A stretch of 64,000 nucleotides of DNA from an uncultured Saprospiraceae bacterium (GCA_937926205.1 CALEYL010000074.1:1-64000); one strand, 5' to 3'; positions 36,226 through 45,550 are shown, numbered from the stretch's first letter. Notes: generated by a model not told the origin, from the letters alone. Numbers and translations: made by a program.

Positions 36226-37890
36226 ATGCCTTTTATCCAGAGAAAATCGACCCAAAAGCCAAATGGTTTCAGCTGCCGCGGCGCTTTGAGCTTGTTCGGA
36301 TGCTTTGCCTTTGTAGTTGCTTCACCTGCCCAGTTTTTTCTGAATGGCTCAGCAACCATGCTGAACGACAGTTGTTTCCAGCTCACGCCTGCACAAAACC
36401 AGACATCCGGTTCCATCTGGTATCCCGACAAAATCAGTTTGGCGACCTCTTTTGAAGCAGTAGTCGAGCTTAATCTGGGGTGTAACGACCAGGGTGGCGC
36501 AGACGGCATCGTTTTCGGGTTTCAACCGGTAAGCACCTCTATCGGTTCCAGTGGCGGCGCAATTGGTTTCGGAGGAATTGTACCCTCGCTTGGCATTGAA
36601 TTAGATACCTATCAGAACACAACGCTGGGCGATCCGTCTTTCGACCACATGGCCATCATCAGCAACGGCGCGCTTAGCCACACCGCGGCAAGCAATTTAG
36701 CAGGGCCCGTGCAGATCAGCATCAACCAGGCGAATGTGGAAGATTGCCAATTCCACGACCTGCGTGTGAGTTGGAATGCGGAAACGAAACTGCTCCGGGT
36801 TTATTGGGACTGCCAGTTGCGTTTGAGTTATACCGGCGACATCGTACAAAACATATTCGGGGGAAATCCGGAGGTTTTCTGGGGTTTTACATCTGCCACC
36901 GGCGGACTCAACAACGCTCACAAAGTTTGTTTCCAATATACCACCTTCCTGGATCAGTTGCAAGACCTGGTCATGTGCCCTGGTGCCCAGGTACAGTTGC
37001 AGGCAAGGGGTGGCGTTTCTTACCGTTGGACGCCGGCAACTGGGTTGAGCAACCCCGGAATATACAACCCCATAGCTTCCCCTTCTCAAACCACTACCTA
37101 CACCGTTGAGATTTCAGACGCGTGCGGCCAGCTATTTTATGACGATCTGGTGCTCGAAGTACTGGGCGATTCTCTTTTTCTTGACCTCGGGCCGGATACT
37201 TTTCTTTGTGAAGGACAGAGCATCCCCCTTAGCGTATCGGCAGGTAACGCTGTTTTTCAGTGGTCAGATGGTTCTGAAAATGCATTTTTGAATGTGACAA
37301 CGCCAGGTATCTATGCCGTAACCGTAACCAAAACGGATACTTTTTGCATCGGAACAGACCTGATTGACATCGCAGAAATTATGCTTCCAGCGGCCATTAC
37401 AGTCCCTGATACGATTTTATGTGAAGGGCAGGAACTCGTGCTCAATGCAGCGGCGCCTCAAAACGAAACTTATTTGTGGCAGGATGGCTCCACAGCAGAT
37501 ACGATAATAGCCAGAAAACCTGGTGTTTATCAGGTTTTCACTTCCAATGCCTGCGGCGCCGCGGAAGGCAGCGTCTTCGTCGATTTTGAAAGTTGTCGGG
37601 AAGTTTTCATCCCAAATGCTTTTACACCCAATGGGGACGGCATCAACGACCGCTTTTATTTGCAGGACAACGGCGATGTAGAAAACATTGAGCTGATACG
37701 GGTATTCGATCGCTGGGGAGGCCTTGTTTTTGAGCGACAGGGATTCAAACCCAACAACCCTTCTTTGGGATGGGACGGTCGTTTTCGCAGCAAACCTGCC
37801 TCTGAAGGGGTCTACACCTGGTTTGTTGAACTGCTTTTCAGGGATGGGAAAAAAGAACTCCGGTCCGGTTCAGTCAATCTGCTGCGTTAA
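36226..37890 (+). CDS. L-type-lectin-like secreted protein with T9SS type B tail
   Basis: A cell-surface or released protein of 554 residues. After a signal peptide (hydrophobic about residues 18-35, ending SPAQ) comes an L-type lectin-like beta-sandwich (about 38-245) with NDQGGADGIVFGF, SLGIELDTYQN and DFDH-like SFDHMAII strands, which in legume-type lectins hold metal and sugar. Ig-like/PKD-type domains follow (about 250-455). The C-terminal FIPNAFTPNGDGINDRFY...IRVFDRWGGLVFE block (about 460-554) is the CHU_C-type domain used by type IX secretion. The ligand is unknown. It stands alone and converges with cinA. Confidence 0.85.
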   Translation: MPFIQRKSTQKPNGFSCRGALSLFGCFAFVVASPAQFFLNGSATMLNDSCFQLTPAQNQTSGSIWYPDKISLATSFEAVVELNLGCNDQGGADGIVFGFQPVSTSIGSSGGAIGFGGIVPSLGIELDTYQNTTLGDPSFDHMAIISNGALSHTAASNLAGPVQISINQANVEDCQFHDLRVSWNAETKLLRVYWDCQLRLSYTGDIVQNIFGGNPEVFWGFTSATGGLNNAHKVCFQYTTFLDQLQDLVMCPGAQVQLQARGGVSYRWTPATGLSNPGIYNPIASPSQTTTYTVEISDACGQLFYDDLVLEVLGDSLFLDLGPDTFLCEGQSIPLSVSAGNAVFQWSDGSENAFLNVTTPGIYAVTVTKTDTFCIGTDLIDIAEIMLPAAITVPDTILCEGQELVLNAAAPQNETYLWQDGSTADTIIARKPGVYQVFTSNACGAAEGSVFVDFESCREVFIPNAFTPNGDGINDRFYLQDNGDVENIELIRVFDRWGGLVFERQGFKPNNPSLGWDGRFRSKPASEGVYTWFVELLFRDGKKELRSGSVNLLR

Positions 37891-37912
37891 ACCTTTAAGA
37901 GCTTGCTCGGGA

Positions 37913-39163
37913 TCAGAATTCCTTTCCTTCCAGAAACTTGCGCACCATATTTAACGCCTGTATGGTCGCATATTGAATATTGCTGAGACGGTCCTTGCCC
38001 CGTACAATTTTTTGCGCCCGCACCGTATGCTGGTCGGCTATTGCCATCCAGATGGTTCCGACTGGTTTTTCCGGAGAACCGCCGTCGGGGCCTGCAATTC
38101 CTGAAATAGAGATGGCAATGTCTGTTTGAAGTACTTTTCGTGCACCTGTTGCCATTTCCAGGACGGTTTGTTCACTGACAGCGCCATGCTTTTCCAGCGT
38201 TTCTGCACGAACGCCCAAAAGAGACATTTTCACTGCATTGTCGTATGCTACCACGGCGCCTTTGAAATAAGCCGATGACCCGGGGATGCTCGTGATGCTG
38301 TGTGAAAAATGGCCGCCGGTACAACTTTCCGCGGCGCCAAGGCTAAGCCCCTTTGCAAGCAACATTTGCCCGATGGCGGCTTCGAGATTTGTGTCGCCAT
38401 AACCATAGACGATATCTGCCAGACAATCGCTGATGGCAGCGGCCTGTTCGTCCAATATTTTTTCAAGCGCGGCAGCGTCGTCGTCGATCCCGGTCAGCCG
38501 AAGGCGCACCTGCCCTATCGCCGGTAGGTATGCCAGTTTGACATGCGGCGGTAAATTGTCTTCAATGGCCTCTACCCTTTTTGCGATCACCGTCTCCCCT
38601 TCTCCAACCGTTAGTATGGTGCGGTGCAAAATGGGCTTACCGCCAAAGTGGGCTTTCAGTTTAGGCAACACTTCTTTACTCATGAGGTACTTCATCTCCG
38701 AGGGTACGCCCGGCATGGAAACGACTACTTTTCCTTTGCTTTCAAACCACATCCCGGGCGCTGTCCCCATCTTATTCGGCAACACCACGGCATTGGCCGG
38801 CATCATACACTGATCCCTCAGCGTTTCTGCTTTCATGGGGCGACCAATGCGCTCAAAAAGGGCCATGATCCAATCAGAAGTTGCCTGATGAAATACCAGT
38901 TCAACCCCAAAATAGTCGGCCAGGGCATTTTTGGTAAGGTCGTCTTTTGTAGGCCCCAGCCCGCCTGTAAGCAAAACAGCGTCGGCCTGTTCCAATGCCT
39001 CATTGAGCGTTTGCTGGATGGCGGATGCTTCATCGCTGATGGAGTGGATGTAGGCAACCCGGGCGCCGATCTGGTTTAACTGGCTGGCCATCCACGCAGA
39101 ATTGGTGTCTACAATCTGGCCGATGAGTATTTCGTCGCCAATGGTGATGATGTGTATTTTCAT
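37913..39163 (-). CDS. cinA: CinA family: NMN amidohydrolase / competence-damage protein
   Basis: CinA proteins recycle nicotinamide mononucleotide by deamidation and often also hydrolyse ADP-ribose; links to competence are regulatory in some phyla. The 416-residue protein has the N-terminal MoaB/MogA-like domain (MKIHIITIGDEILIGQIVDT, then LLTGGLGPTKDD near 65-76) and the C-terminal amidohydrolase domain (SLGAAESCTGGHFSHSITSI near 276-295, then SISGIAGPDGG). Length is typical. birA lies 28 bp upstream on the same strand, so the two may be co-transcribed. Confidence 0.95.
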   Translation of the reverse strand: MKIHIITIGDEILIGQIVDTNSAWMASQLNQIGARVAYIHSISDEASAIQQTLNEALEQADAVLLTGGLGPTKDDLTKNALADYFGVELVFHQATSDWIMALFERIGRPMKAETLRDQCMMPANAVVLPNKMGTAPGMWFESKGKVVVSMPGVPSEMKYLMSKEVLPKLKAHFGGKPILHRTILTVGEGETVIAKRVEAIEDNLPPHVKLAYLPAIGQVRLRLTGIDDDAAALEKILDEQAAAISDCLADIVYGYGDTNLEAAIGQMLLAKGLSLGAAESCTGGHFSHSITSIPGSSAYFKGAVVAYDNAVKMSLLGVRAETLEKHGAVSEQTVLEMATGARKVLQTDIAISISGIAGPDGGSPEKPVGTIWMAIADQHTVRAQKIVRGKDRLSNIQYATIQALNMVRKFLEGKEF

Positions 39164-39191
39164 GGATTGATATTTGGCTTAAGTCTGTTCA

Positions 39192-39998
39192 TTAGCGGAT
39201 AAACTGGATGGCTTTTAAATCAAATGTGGACTCATCCCCGTTTTCATCAAGCACACACAACTGGCCGGCCAACGTGGTTCCCGTGATGACGCCCCGGAAA
39301 ACAGATCCATCCCGGCGTTGAAAATTTCCGGGTATTCCAAGCCCGTAAAGTCCTTCACGATAAGCAGCGGCCAGGGCTTCTGTCTGGCCGCTTTTCAATT
39401 GCAGATAGCGTTGTTCGAGGTGCTGAAACAGCCGGTCTCTCACGGTTTTCAGATCAAATTCCCTGCCTCCGGCTTCAATTTTTAGCGATGTCGGGTTGGG
39501 CAATGAAGGGTCAAAAACCTCCTGATTGACATTGATGCCTATGCCCACCACGCTCGATTGCATAGCCGTGCCGGAAATGCTGTTCTGGATCAGAATACCG
39601 CCAATTTTCAGATCTCCGATGTAAACGTCGTTGGGCCATTTGATATGCGCCGGTTTTTCCAAAGTTTCAGCCAGCCAGTCGCGAACAGCCAGTGCAACGG
39701 CCTGGCTCAGAAAAAACTGTTGTACAGGACTGAGAAAAACAGGGTATAAAATGATGCTCAACGCCAGATTTTTCCCGGGTTCCCCATACCATTTACTGCC
39801 AATTTGGCCGCGGCCATCAGTTTGAAAAGAGGCCGAAATGGCAGTTCCTTCAGCTGGTTTACTTTTTGATAGAAGATCCGTTGCAAACAAGTTTGTAGAA
39901 GGCAGCTCAGGAAATTCCATCAGAACCTTTCCGATAAAAAGCGTGTTGCTGTTACTCAAAAGGAAAATGTTTGTAACTTTATGATTGGATGTGGACAT
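39192..39998 (-). CDS. birA: Biotin--[acetyl-CoA-carboxylase] ligase
   Basis: This ligase attaches biotin to the BCCP subunit of acetyl-CoA carboxylase. From the ATG at 39998 (MSTSNHKVTN) the protein has 268 residues and no N-terminal DNA-binding domain, so it is the catalytic-only type. Motifs are FQTDGRGQIGSKWYGEPGKN (biotinyl-AMP binding), IKWPNDVYIGDLKIGGILIQ and GIGINVNQE. An upstream ATG would add seven residues and cannot be excluded. It is divergent from rsfS across 135 bp that should hold both promoters. Confidence 0.93.
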   Translation of the reverse strand: MSTSNHKVTNIFLLSNSNTLFIGKVLMEFPELPSTNLFATDLLSKSKPAEGTAISASFQTDGRGQIGSKWYGEPGKNLALSIILYPVFLSPVQQFFLSQAVALAVRDWLAETLEKPAHIKWPNDVYIGDLKIGGILIQNSISGTAMQSSVVGIGINVNQEVFDPSLPNPTSLKIEAGGREFDLKTVRDRLFQHLEQRYLQLKSGQTEALAAAYREGLYGLGIPGNFQRRDGSVFRGVITGTTLAGQLCVLDENGDESTFDLKAIQFIR

Positions 39999-40133
39999 CA
40001 GACTACAGAATAAAGTCATATGATCTTGCCGGGACAGACTTTTTTTCCCGTCAACATCGTTTTTCTGAAATCTGAAGTCTTGTTCTTTTGTCTAATTAAT
40101 CCATTTTACTCACAAAACTAACGAATTTTAATT

Positions 40134-40520
40134 TTGAGTACATCAGCAAAAATCAAGATTCCCGTTAACACACAGGAAACACTGAACGATCTCATCATAG
40201 ACAGCATTCAGAACATCAAAGGCAAGAACATTGTCAAACTCGATCTAAGGCATATTGAAGATGCACCAGCCGATTTTTTCATTATTTGCGAAGGCGACTC
40301 AAATACTCAGGTAAAGGCCATCTCTGAAAGCATTCACCGGCAATTAAAGGATGAGTTGCGCATCAATGCAACCCACGTTGAAGGCCAGGCTAATGCCCGT
40401 TGGATCTGCATGGACTATTTTGATACCGTTGTTCATATATTTTACCGGGAAACGCGTCCTTTTTACGACCTCGAGCAGCTTTGGGGAGACGCCAGGTTCA
40501 CGGAATATGAAAATTTGTAG
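40134..40520 (+). CDS. rsfS: Ribosomal silencing factor RsfS
   Basis: RsfS binds ribosomal protein L14 and blocks subunit joining under nutrient stress. The 128 residues show the family core: IVKLDLRHIEDAPADFFIIC, RWICMDYFDTVVHIF and ETRPFYDLEQLW. The frame has no ATG before the conserved part, so the start is TTG at 40134 (M-STSAKIKIP). This is unusual next to neighbours that start with ATG. The bases TAATTTTG overlapping it match the -7 consensus, so either the transcript is nearly leaderless or the true start is different. ftsH follows after 87 bp on the same strand, a pairing common in Bacteroidota. Confidence 0.92.
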   Translation: MSTSAKIKIPVNTQETLNDLIIDSIQNIKGKNIVKLDLRHIEDAPADFFIICEGDSNTQVKAISESIHRQLKDELRINATHVEGQANARWICMDYFDTVVHIFYRETRPFYDLEQLWGDARFTEYENL

Positions 40521-40607
40521 TCCTTTTTTCGCACTTGGTCGAGTTATTGGAAACGAAATGAAGCGCCAGGCGTTATCTCATAAAAGTATTGTAAAAGCAG
40601 GTTGTGA

Positions 40608-42629
40608 ATGGAAAACAGGAATGAAAATCAAAACGGGGAAAATAAACCGGGTGGCCCTAAGATAGGCTCCTACTGGATATATGGCCTGATAGCGCTGGTA
40701 CTCATCGCATTGAGCCTGAATAGCGTATCAGAAGGAACGAAGGAACAACTCCCGATGAATCGCCTCGAGAAAATGCTCAAAGATCAGGCAATCGAGAAGA
40801 TTGTGGTGATAAATGAAAAGCAGGCGCATATTTACATCAAAAAAGAAAAACTGGAAGCCGCCAACAGCGAATATGCCGATGCTGCCAAGAGCAATTTCGG
40901 TAGCGATCGCTTTCACTACTGGATGTTGGTAGGCCCGGGTGATTCTTTTACCCAATTTCTGGAAGACACCCAGGAGCGCGAAAACATCCCGCGCGACCAG
41001 TGGATTTATCCCAAGTATGAAAATCCAACCAATTGGCTTGCGCCCATTCTGGGCTGGTTGCTCCCCATTGCCATTGTCATCGCCATATGGATATTCATCA
41101 TGCGGCGGGTAGGTGGCGGCGGCGGCGGTCCAGGCGCCCAAATCTTCAACATTGGCAAATCGAAAGCGACGCTATTCGACCAAAACAGCAAAGTCAACAT
41201 CACTTTTCAGGATGTTGCTGGTTTGGATGAAGCCAAGGAAGAAGTCATGGAAGTCGTGGATTTCCTGAAAAATCCCAAAAAATATACCGCACTGGGCGGC
41301 AAAATTCCGAAAGGTGTTTTGCTGGTAGGCCCTCCGGGAACAGGTAAAACCCTTTTGGCGAAAGCCGTTGCCGGTGAAGCAGGCGTACCATTCTTTTCCA
41401 TTTCCGGCTCTGATTTTGTGGAAATGTTTGTGGGCGTAGGCGCTTCAAGGGTGCGTGATCTTTTCAAACAAGCCCGGGAAAAAGCGCCCTGTATTGTGTT
41501 TATTGATGAAATAGACGCGATTGGACGTGCAAGGGGTCGCTCCGGTTTCCAGGGTGGCAACGATGAACGCGAAAACACCCTCAACCAATTGCTGGTAGAA
41601 ATGGATGGTTTCAGCACCGACAAGGGGGTTATCCTGATGGCCGCGACCAACCGCCCGGATGTACTCGACAGCGCGCTGCTGAGGCCGGGGCGTTTCGACC
41701 GCCAGATCGGCATTGACCACCCGGATTTGAAAGGCCGCGAGGCGATTTTCAAAGTACACTTACAAAACATCAAAAAGGCAGCAGACATCAATCCTGCTGT
41801 GCTTTCGGAGATGACACCGGGCTTTGCCGGCGCCGATATCGCCAATGTTTGCAACGAAGCGGCCCTGATTGCTGCACGCCGCAACAAAAAAGCGGTGGAT
41901 ATGGATGATTTCAACTCTGCTCTTGACCGGGTTATTGGCGGTCTGGAGAAGAAAAGCATGATTATCTCTCCGGAAGAAAAGAAAATCATCGCCTACCACG
42001 AAGCCGGCCACGCTATTTGCGGCTGGTATCTGGAACACGCTTCGCCTCTGGTGAAAGTCACAATTGTTCCCCGCGGCATTGGCACGCTGGGCTATGCGCA
42101 ATACCTGCCTAAAGACGAATACATCACGCGAACGGAGCAGTTGCTCGACCGTATGTGTATGACTTTTGGCGGACGTGCAGCCGAATCAATTGTATTTGAC
42201 AAGGTGTCTACCGGCGCACAAAGCGACCTGGATCAGGTGACGAAGATGGCTTACAGCATGGTAACGGTATTCGGCATGAGCGATCATGTTGGCCAGGTAT
42301 CTTTCTACGGCATGTCGCAAGACCAGTTCAATAAGCCTTATTCGGAAAATACAGCTTCCATGATCGATCAGGAAGTCCGTGGCCTGGTAGAGTCGCAATA
42401 CCTGCGCGCCCGCCAGCTGCTTTCTGAACACCGCAATGAACTCGAACTGCTGGCCCAGCAATTGCTGGAAAAAGAAGTGCTTCTGAAATCCGATGTGGAG
42501 CGGCTTATCGGGGCGCGTCCCTACAGCAGTCATTCTGTGACAGAGCCTTCGGAAAATGTTGCAGCGCCAGCCGCAGCAATTGATCCGGAAGAGAATATGG
42601 GCATGAGCAATTCGGAAGAAGAAGCTTAG
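40608..42629 (+). CDS. ftsH: ATP-dependent zinc metalloprotease FtsH
   Basis: FtsH is the membrane-anchored AAA+ protease that degrades unassembled membrane proteins and regulators. The 673-residue protein has two membrane helices (about 23-42 and 143-163), a periplasmic domain between them, and a Gly-rich linker (RRVGGGGGGPG). The AAA domain has Walker A VGPPGTGKT near 243-251, Walker B CIVFIDEIDAIG and the SRH ATNRPDVLDSALLRPGRFDR. The zinc site is AYHEAGHAICG near 462-472. The C-terminus is acidic. A strong terminator follows at 42680. Confidence 0.98.
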   Translation: MENRNENQNGENKPGGPKIGSYWIYGLIALVLIALSLNSVSEGTKEQLPMNRLEKMLKDQAIEKIVVINEKQAHIYIKKEKLEAANSEYADAAKSNFGSDRFHYWMLVGPGDSFTQFLEDTQERENIPRDQWIYPKYENPTNWLAPILGWLLPIAIVIAIWIFIMRRVGGGGGGPGAQIFNIGKSKATLFDQNSKVNITFQDVAGLDEAKEEVMEVVDFLKNPKKYTALGGKIPKGVLLVGPPGTGKTLLAKAVAGEAGVPFFSISGSDFVEMFVGVGASRVRDLFKQAREKAPCIVFIDEIDAIGRARGRSGFQGGNDERENTLNQLLVEMDGFSTDKGVILMAATNRPDVLDSALLRPGRFDRQIGIDHPDLKGREAIFKVHLQNIKKAADINPAVLSEMTPGFAGADIANVCNEAALIAARRNKKAVDMDDFNSALDRVIGGLEKKSMIISPEEKKIIAYHEAGHAICGWYLEHASPLVKVTIVPRGIGTLGYAQYLPKDEYITRTEQLLDRMCMTFGGRAAESIVFDKVSTGAQSDLDQVTKMAYSMVTVFGMSDHVGQVSFYGMSQDQFNKPYSENTASMIDQEVRGLVESQYLRARQLLSEHRNELELLAQQLLEKEVLLKSDVERLIGARPYSSHSVTEPSENVAAPAAAIDPEENMGMSNSEEEA

Positions 42630-42679
42630 TCCTGACAATAAAGTATGGGTACAACCCTGGTTGACCGTTAGCTTGAAAA

Positions 42680-42712
42680 CATGAGACATCCAGAATTTTT
42701 GGATGTCTCATG
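42680..42712 (+). terminator. Terminator after ftsH, same stem as after bcp
   Basis: CATGAGACATCC (42680-42691) and GGATGTCTCATG (42701-42712) form a perfect 12-bp stem over a 9-nt loop. The stem sequence equals the one at 4771-4801. Confidence 0.85.
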
Positions 42713-42783
42713 TCATTTTAGCTACAGGTCTGAACTTGATGCAGGGCTCCGAAACAACAAGCTGCAGGACAGGTCAATGTTAC

Positions 42784-42846
42784 GGTGCGCTGCACCTTAT
42801 CATTTTTGATTATCACATTGCTAATGATATTTGGGTGCGCTGCACC
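42784..42846. repeat. Two copies of GGTGCGCTGCACC, 50 bp apart
   Basis: The 13-bp word with GGTGC/GCACC arms occurs at 42784-42796 and 42834-42846 in the convergent gap between ftsH and the enoyl-CoA hydratase gene. Each copy can form a small hairpin. Confidence 0.6.
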
Positions 42847-42892
42847 CTGGCGGCTTCAAGGCTTGATGCATAGTTTGGTGTTTGCACCATTT

Positions 42893-42937
42893 GCCCTCTC
42901 GCTGAGCGGGACAGGTTTTGCCATTTGCATTTTGCGC
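42893..42937 (-). repeat. Dispersed repeat related to the 46858 element
   Basis: Read on the minus strand this segment contains GCAAAATGCAAAT, then GCAAAACCTG and CTCAGCGAGAG in the same order as in the element at 46858-47028 (GCAAAATGCAAAT, ACAAAACCTG, CTCAGCGGGAG). It directly follows the stop codon of the enoyl-CoA hydratase gene. No terminal inverted repeat was found here, so it may be a fragment. Confidence 0.6.
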
Positions 42938-42938
42938 T

Positions 42939-43721
42939 TTACTTCCCCTTAAAGTCTGCTTTTCGTTTTTCAATAAAGGCAGCTGCGCCTTCGCGAAAAT
43001 CTGCGGTACCGGTCGTATGACCGAATGCTTCCACTTCATGGGCAAACCCATCCACATCGTGCAGGAAATAAGCGTTGACACTTTCAATGACTTTGGCAAT
43101 GGCAATGGGACCTTTTTCAATGATTTTGGCGAGCAATTCTTTGGCTTTGGCCACTTCTTCGCCGGCAGGCACCACATAGTTTACCAAACCCAATCGCAGG
43201 GCATCTTCCGCGCCAAGCATGTCCCCCGTCAGGAGCAACTCCATGGCCCTGGTCTTACCGAGGTATTGCACCAAACGCTGCGTACCCCCGTACCCCGGGA
43301 TGATGCCGAGATTTACTTCCGGTTGCCCAAAGCGCGCTTTTTCACCGGCGATGCGCAAATGGCAGGCCATGGCCAGTTCACAACCGCCGCCAAGCGCAAA
43401 ACCATTCACAGCGGCGACTACGGGTTTGTGAAAATTTTCGATCAGAAAAAATATATCCTGGCCCCGTTGCGCCATTTCAGCTCCTTTTGAAGCGTCGAGG
43501 TCCAGAAATTCTTTAATGTCGGCGCCAGCCACGAAAGCCCGATCCCCGGCTCCTGTGAGAATAATTCCCCGGATGTGGTGTCGCTGGAGCGCATCTTCTC
43601 CAAAAAAATGCTTCAATTCCAGCATGGTTGCTGCATTAAGTGCGTTCATCGCTTTTTCGCGGTTAATGCGGATCACGAGGATATTGCCCTCTTCTTCTAT
43701 CAATAGGTTTTCGTATCTCAT
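42939..43721 (-). CDS. Enoyl-CoA hydratase/isomerase family protein
   Basis: A crotonase-fold enzyme that most likely hydrates trans-2-enoyl-CoA in fatty-acid or amino-acid degradation. The 260 residues carry the oxyanion-hole segments AFVAGADIKEF and GFALGGGCELAMACH, and both catalytic Glu residues of true hydratases (Glu in GGCELAM and in GQPEVNLGIIPGYGGTQRL). The ATG at 43721 gives MRYENLLIEEEGN, a normal start. No other beta-oxidation gene is adjacent, so the substrate is open. Confidence 0.92.
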   Translation of the reverse strand: MRYENLLIEEEGNILVIRINREKAMNALNAATMLELKHFFGEDALQRHHIRGIILTGAGDRAFVAGADIKEFLDLDASKGAEMAQRGQDIFFLIENFHKPVVAAVNGFALGGGCELAMACHLRIAGEKARFGQPEVNLGIIPGYGGTQRLVQYLGKTRAMELLLTGDMLGAEDALRLGLVNYVVPAGEEVAKAKELLAKIIEKGPIAIAKVIESVNAYFLHDVDGFAHEVEAFGHTTGTADFREGAAAFIEKRKADFKGK

Positions 43722-43791
43722 GGTGTATTTTTTTGCTATGAACGAAGGGAAGAACGTAATGACTCGCTGAAATAATAAGCGATTTGTTCCA

Positions 43792-43965
43792 TCAACTATT
43801 CCTGTGCGGCTTGTCGATCAGTTCTGAATCTTCCGTTTGATTCATAATTTTGATGCCACATTTTTGCATCACAACGGAAATCAGGATAAAAAAGACAATG
43901 GATAGCCAGAGCATATCCCAACGGGACATAACCCTTTTTCGTGGTTCCTGCGTCTGACGGCTCAT
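43792..43965 (-). CDS. Small single-helix membrane protein
   Basis: A 57-residue frame begins with ATG (complement at 43963-43965) and ends with TGA (complement at 43792-43794). It has a basic, polar N-terminus (MSRQTQEPRKRVMSRWD), one strong membrane helix (MLWLSIVFFILISVVMQKCG) and an acidic tail. The basic-then-hydrophobic layout suggests a membrane anchor with an internal N-terminus. It is transcribed in the same sense as the hydratase gene, 70 bp upstream of it. I recognise no family. Confidence 0.5.
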   Translation of the reverse strand: MSRQTQEPRKRVMSRWDMLWLSIVFFILISVVMQKCGIKIMNQTEDSELIDKPHRNS

Positions 43966-44072
43966 AAGCTCAGGATTTGTTTTGCGAGGCTAAGATAACA
44001 ATCTTGGAGTGGATTCCTGAAAGGATATGTCTACATTTGGAAAATCCAATCAAAACAATCGAAAAGCAAAAC

Positions 44073-45413
44073 ATGACACAACTACAACAAAAACTCACCT
44101 TGTACGGGCTGACCATGATTGCTGTTGGCGGCGCTATCGGTTCGGGAATTTTTCTAACGCCCGGAGAAATCGCCAAGACGGTACAGCACCCGGGCCTGGT
44201 TTTACTGGTGTGGACTCTGGGGGGCATCATAGCCCTGACCGGCGCCCTGACTTTTGCCGAACTGGGTGGCTTATTCCCGAAATCAGGGGGCGTTTATGTT
44301 TTTTTAAAGGAAGCTTACGGCGCCAGAGCCGGATTTCTTTATGGATGGGTAACACTGCTGGTCATCAACACCGGAGCGCTGGCTGCACTTGGAATGGCTC
44401 TGGCGGAATACATGACTATTTTTGTCCCTCTGGGAGAAAGCGGAAAGATCATCCTGGCCATTTTTGTCATTGCAGGACTAACAGGCATTAACTGTACAGG
44501 GGTCAATGTAAGTCAGCTGTTTGCCAACGTTTTTACAGGGTTGAAATTACTGGCGATGCTGGGGATCATTGTCATCGGATTTCTTTTCTACGACCCTGGT
44601 AAAATACCCCTGGACTTTTCCCTTAGCAACGGTATTTCCGGCAATTGGACCAATGTGATGCTCACGGCGCTCATTGGGGTATTGTGGTCCTTCGGCGGTT
44701 GGCACCACGCCTCTTATCTGGCCGGCGAAACCATCAATGCGCAACGCACCGTGCCCCGGGCCATGGTGCTGGGCGCGCTGATAGTAACCGGGTTTTACGT
44801 ACTCATCAACCTGGCGTATATGTTGCTGTTGCCTATGGACGCCATTGCACAAAGCGGCAAAGTAGCGGGCGATGCAGTCGCTTCTGTATTTTCCTTTGGC
44901 GGTCAACTCGTCGCCATTGCCATTGCCATTTCCATATTTGGCACCATCGGCATTTATACGATGTCGGCGCCGAGGATTTACTTCGCCATGGCAGAGGACG
45001 GCATTTTTTTCAATAAATTATCCTGGGTGCACCCGCGCTTCAAAACGCCGGTTTATGCCATGACTTCGCAGGCCGTCTGGGCCATCCTGTTGCTGTTGTT
45101 CTGGCGCACGTTCAGCAACCTTATTACCTACGTAACTTTTATGGATATCGTGTTTATGACGATGGCTGGTTTCAGTGTCTTCGTTTTTCGTCGAAAACGC
45201 CCTGATGCTTCCCGACCTTACCGCACTTTTCTATACCCGCTTGTCCCTGCAATATTCGTCCTGATCTCAGGCGCCTTTGTCATCAACACCCTTTTTGAAA
45301 AACCGGAACAGGCCTGGGCCGGTTTAGTCCTGCTGGTGTTCGGATTGGGGGTTTATGAATGGTTCAGAATGCTAAAGAGGGACAAGAACAAGGCAGACGC
45401 CGCTAAAGAATAG
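44073..45413 (+). CDS. APC-superfamily amino acid permease
   Basis: An inner-membrane amino acid transporter of about 12 helices. From the ATG at 44073 the protein has 446 residues and begins with the conserved first helix LTMIAVGGAIGSGIFLTPGE, where the GAIGSGIF motif binds the substrate backbone. It continues with TFAELGGLFPKSGGVYVFLKEAYG and FGGWHHASYLAGE. An upstream extension of 32 residues is possible but lacks protein-like features. The LAT/YfnA-like layout suggests neutral amino acids, not proven. The C-terminus is basic and charged. Confidence 0.9.
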   Translation: MTQLQQKLTLYGLTMIAVGGAIGSGIFLTPGEIAKTVQHPGLVLLVWTLGGIIALTGALTFAELGGLFPKSGGVYVFLKEAYGARAGFLYGWVTLLVINTGALAALGMALAEYMTIFVPLGESGKIILAIFVIAGLTGINCTGVNVSQLFANVFTGLKLLAMLGIIVIGFLFYDPGKIPLDFSLSNGISGNWTNVMLTALIGVLWSFGGWHHASYLAGETINAQRTVPRAMVLGALIVTGFYVLINLAYMLLLPMDAIAQSGKVAGDAVASVFSFGGQLVAIAIAISIFGTIGIYTMSAPRIYFAMAEDGIFFNKLSWVHPRFKTPVYAMTSQAVWAILLLLFWRTFSNLITYVTFMDIVFMTMAGFSVFVFRRKRPDASRPYRTFLYPLVPAIFVLISGAFVINTLFEKPEQAWAGLVLLVFGLGVYEWFRMLKRDKNKADAAKE

Positions 45414-45512
45414 GGGGCCCTATCATCGGCCCGAAGTGGTTGAAAATTTAAGGATGAAATTGTTTGTTTAAATTTTAAAACAAAAAGTTTTTATTTATAA
45501 AATTATTTGTTT

Positions 45513-45520
45513 TATATTTG
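45513..45520 (+). promoter_or_regulatory. Putative -7 element before the glucosaminidase gene
   Basis: TATATTTG matches TAnnTTTG exactly and sits in a very AT-rich block 30 bp before the ATG at 45551. No clear -33 element. Confidence 0.4.
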
Positions 45521-45550
45521 AAACAATTTTTAAACTTAAATACATCACCC

